DNA of 7,288 bases from Dehalococcoidia bacterium (GTDB taxonomy: Bacteria; Chloroflexota; Dehalococcoidia; SZUA-161; SpSt-899): contig JALPXQ010000063.1 of assembly GCA_023271515.1 (NCBI GenBank), positions 1 through 7,288 on the forward strand, read 5' to 3'. Positions 7,067-7,288 of the stretch are shown here, piece by piece (within the stretch, counting starts at the first letter, position 1; each line of letters starts with the position of its first letter). Under the pieces are notes generated by a model, which was not told the origin of the DNA, searched no databases, and was given only the letters and a program-made list of their open reading frames with translations. A program made the translations under genes and the position numbers.

Positions 7067-7091
7067 CTTGTCCCGGCGAAGGCAGGGACAG
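7067..7091 (-). repeat. REP-like hairpin repeat, copy 1, abutting the ftsH start
   Basis: The core at 7069-7090 folds as TGTCCC / GGGACA plus an inner GC / GC pair across one mismatch, with a 4-nt loop. On the minus strand this unit matches the unit at 7136-7161 (plus strand) at 21 of 25 aligned bases with a 1-nt gap. The 3' arm in the ftsH mRNA sense, GGGACA, is the only Shine-Dalgarno-like sequence before GTG 7065. Confidence 0.55.
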
Positions 7092-7135
7092 TTCACCGAG
7101 AAAATGAAAGATAGTAAGGTATCAAAAGAATCTCT

Positions 7136-7161
7136 CTGTTCCCCGCATTCGCGAGGACAAG
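7136..7161 (+). repeat. REP-like hairpin repeat, copy 2, in inverted orientation
   Basis: TCCCCGC / GCGAGGA (7140-7157) forms a 7-pair stem, including one G-T pair, with a 4-nt loop. With copy 1 it forms a 95-bp unit bounded by CTTGTCC (7067-7073) and GGACAAG (7155-7161), with a 44-bp AT-richer middle. I see no clear target-site duplication around the pair. The layout is like the paired REP elements found in gaps between bacterial genes. Confidence 0.55.
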
Positions 7162-7209
7162 GATCTCAGTGAACTCTGTGGCCAGTTTATTTTCATGCTA
7201 TCATAAACC

Positions 7210-7287
7210 TTAATCCGTGAGTTCAGATTCAAAAGCCTCACCTTGGGGGTAATGGACTAGGCGAATCTGGCTAGCTTCGATTTCAGC
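7210..7287 (-). CDS. Possible 3' end of an unidentified upstream gene
   Basis: One minus-strand frame is open from the right edge for 25 codons to a TAA at 7212-7210. It ends in QGEAFESELTD, which looks protein-like in composition. An open run this short is also common by chance, and I cannot assign a family. If real, it lies on the same strand as ftsH, about 145 bp upstream, with the two hairpin repeats in between. The 48 bases between it and copy 2 show nothing certain; TATGAT at about 7203-7198 is a loose -10 match without a good -35. Confidence 0.25.
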   Translation of the reverse strand, partial: AEIEASQIRLVHYPQGEAFESELTD

Positions 7288-7288
7288 T

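Noticed and set aside
7104..7172. Small plus-strand frame (22 codons) from ATG 7104
   Set aside because: It runs through the hairpin repeat, has no Shine-Dalgarno, and its composition gives no reason to call it coding.
7066..7209. Search for an ftsH promoter or heat-shock operator (CIRCE)
   Set aside because: No CIRCE inverted repeat is present, and the -10-like TACTAT and TATGAT have no fitting -35, so none is called.

Overview
This is an ordinary bacterial housekeeping stretch at moderately high GC. It has four complete genes, one large gene cut by the left edge, and perhaps the tail of another at the right edge. A type III pantothenate kinase and an NAD-dependent DNA ligase mark it as bacterial. 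The style of the proteins (a FadA-like thiolase, CoaBC with PAMD and LASG motifs, an FtsH with short tails) makes me lean towards Chloroflexota, perhaps a Dehalococcoidia-like lineage. That is an impression from memory, not a proof. I see no phage, transposase, CRISPR, tRNA or rRNA, and no clear new multi-gene system.

Left part (1-1136): a FadA-like 3-ketoacyl-CoA thiolase runs leftward off the window and lacks only about its last 50 residues. A 113-bp divergent promoter region separates it from the coenzyme A genes. This region holds a promoter for each direction and two short inverted repeats. The rightward promoter (TTGAGA, 17 bp, TATAAT) is placed so that transcription should start on or next to the coaX start codon, so coaX is probably translated from a leaderless mRNA.

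Centre (1137-3102): coaX and coaBC overlap by 8 bp and form a two-gene operon covering steps 1 to 3 of CoA synthesis: pantothenate to phosphopantothenate, to phosphopantothenoyl-cysteine, to phosphopantetheine. The decarboxylase half of CoaBC carries two replacements at positions that are catalytic in the E. coli protein (Asn to Asp and Cys to Ser). The divergent neighbour is a CoA-using thiolase, so synthesis and use of CoA sit back to back.

Right part (3114-7288, all leftward): ftsH (membrane AAA+ zinc protease) is followed by ligA (NAD+-dependent DNA ligase), which meets coaBC tail to tail with an 11-bp gap. The 73 bp between ftsH and ligA contain a perfect 14-bp palindrome just before the ligA start. 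The region upstream of ftsH contains two copies of a REP-like hairpin in inverted orientation; one abuts the ftsH start and covers its only Shine-Dalgarno-like bases. The last 78 bases may be the 3' end of an unidentified gene. No gene-free stretch exceeds 300 bases; the longest is at most 223 bases, upstream of ftsH.
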